Source: Nitrospirota bacterium (lineage in GTDB: Bacteria; Nitrospirota; Nitrospiria; Nitrospirales; NS-4). Taken from it: a DNA stretch of 6,788 bases. The stretch spans positions 1-6,788 of the forward strand of contig VBOF01000154.1 of assembly GCA_005877855.1 (NCBI GenBank), given 5' to 3'. A program made the translations under genes and the position numbers. This document shows, one piece after another, positions 6,570-6,788 of this stretch. Each line of letters begins with the position of its first letter. Within the stretch, counting starts at the first letter, position 1. The notes under the pieces are model-generated. The model worked only from the letters and a program-made list of their open reading frames with translations, had not been told where the DNA came from and made no database searches.

Positions 6570-6606
6570 CGTACTGTAACTGGCCTCTCACGCCGGAGAG
6601 CCAGCT
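6526..6606 (-). promoter_or_regulatory. Attenuator-like leader: hairpin competing with terminator
   Basis: Ahead of the terminator is a hairpin of 11 pairs with one bulge and a 6-base loop: AGCTGGCTCTC (6596-6606) with GAGAGGCCAGTT (6578-6589). Its 5' arm AGCTGGCTC (6598-6606) is also perfectly complementary over nine bases to GAGCCAGCT (6562-6570), the 5' arm of the terminator. Pairing of those two would dismantle both hairpins and allow read-through, the classical three-segment arrangement of riboswitches and attenuators. I do not recognise a known aptamer upstream. The alternative is chance similarity from a repeated GCCAGC motif. Confidence 0.4.
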
Positions 6607-6788
6607 ACCCTACCTGCCACCGTGATCGGATTTTCGGTGATGGGTCTACCTGTCTGTGCGAGCCTAAGACACGGGGCCCCATCGTTTGCAATTCTTTGAG
6701 GAAGTGTCATACCATAAGCTCGCGTTAATTCACAACCTGCCATTAGGCCCATATCTGGTAGGTCTTCTAGGTATCTCCATGGGAAATA
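6588..6788 (-). CDS. Unidentified open frame, 3' end only (enters from right edge)
   Basis: 66 codons open from the right edge to TGA at 6588-6590. The reading includes WRYLEDLPDMGLMAGCELTR and a C-terminal part TENPITVAGRVAGSPA. I recognise no family or catalytic motif. Third codon positions are much richer in A/T than in the dab genes, so if real it has a different history. The stop falls in the 3' arm of a hairpin directly before a leftward terminator, which would suit the end of a gene. Against it: the frame is short, partial, and the opposite strand is also open over part of it (39 codons ending 6700). It may be non-coding leader instead. Confidence 0.3.
   Translation of the reverse strand, partial: YFPWRYLEDLPDMGLMAGCELTRAYGMTLPQRIANDGAPCLRLAQTGRPITENPITVAGRVAGSPA

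Noticed and set aside
6582..6700. Plus-strand 39-codon open stretch ending at TGA near 6700
   Set aside because: No start with a ribosome site, short, and overlaps the terminator-leader region; noted only because both strands are open.
6600..6720. Known riboswitch, tRNA, tmRNA or SRP RNA in the leader region
   Set aside because: I compared by eye with the conserved cores of common classes (c-di-GMP, cobalamin, TPP, fluoride, guanidine) and found no convincing match; no cloverleaf either.

Overview
The window holds one leftward (minus-strand) operon for energised uptake of inorganic carbon, a DAB system, read from right to left: a NuoL-like membrane subunit (dabB), the zinc-binding catalytic subunit (dabA), a small PII-like regulator, and the start of a beta-carbonic-anhydrase-like gene that runs off the left edge. 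The genes are packed by overlap: dabB/dabA share 13 bases, dabA/PII share ATGA, and PII and the next frame share GTGA. This indicates one translationally coupled transcript. The organism is probably a chemolithoautotrophic bacterium of moderate to high GC content. The gene content and protein style would suit Nitrospirota or a sulfur- or methane-oxidising autotroph, but the sequence alone does not settle this.

How the genes work together: DabA carries a beta-CA-like zinc site (Cys486, Asp488, Arg490, His759, Cys774) and should hydrate CO2 to bicarbonate in the cytoplasm. DabB is an ion-translocating complex-I-like subunit that makes this vectorial. The PII-like protein resembles the inorganic-carbon PII group (SbtB/CPII) rather than nitrogen PII and probably senses carbon or adenylate status. 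The CA-like protein may be accessory.

Three things are irregular. (1) dabB is split by a frameshift and an apparent internal loss of about 25 residues (around 5815-5870), so as written it makes two partial proteins. (2) dabA carries an in-frame block of about 100 bases made of stacked hairpins (2741-2840), which looks like a small palindromic repeat element inside a coding gene. (3) The CA-like frame has the His-x-x-Cys zinc motif but no room for the N-terminal Cys-x-Asp-x-Arg part. In addition, the C-terminal half of DabB appears to be a fused NuoM-like module without its usual ionisable channel residues.

Right of dabB (6358-6788) no complete gene is visible. There is a clear leftward intrinsic terminator (6520-6569), preceded by a hairpin whose 5' arm can alternatively pair with the terminator's 5' arm, an attenuator-like layout. 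A 66-codon open frame enters from the right edge and stops at 6588; I do not recognise it.
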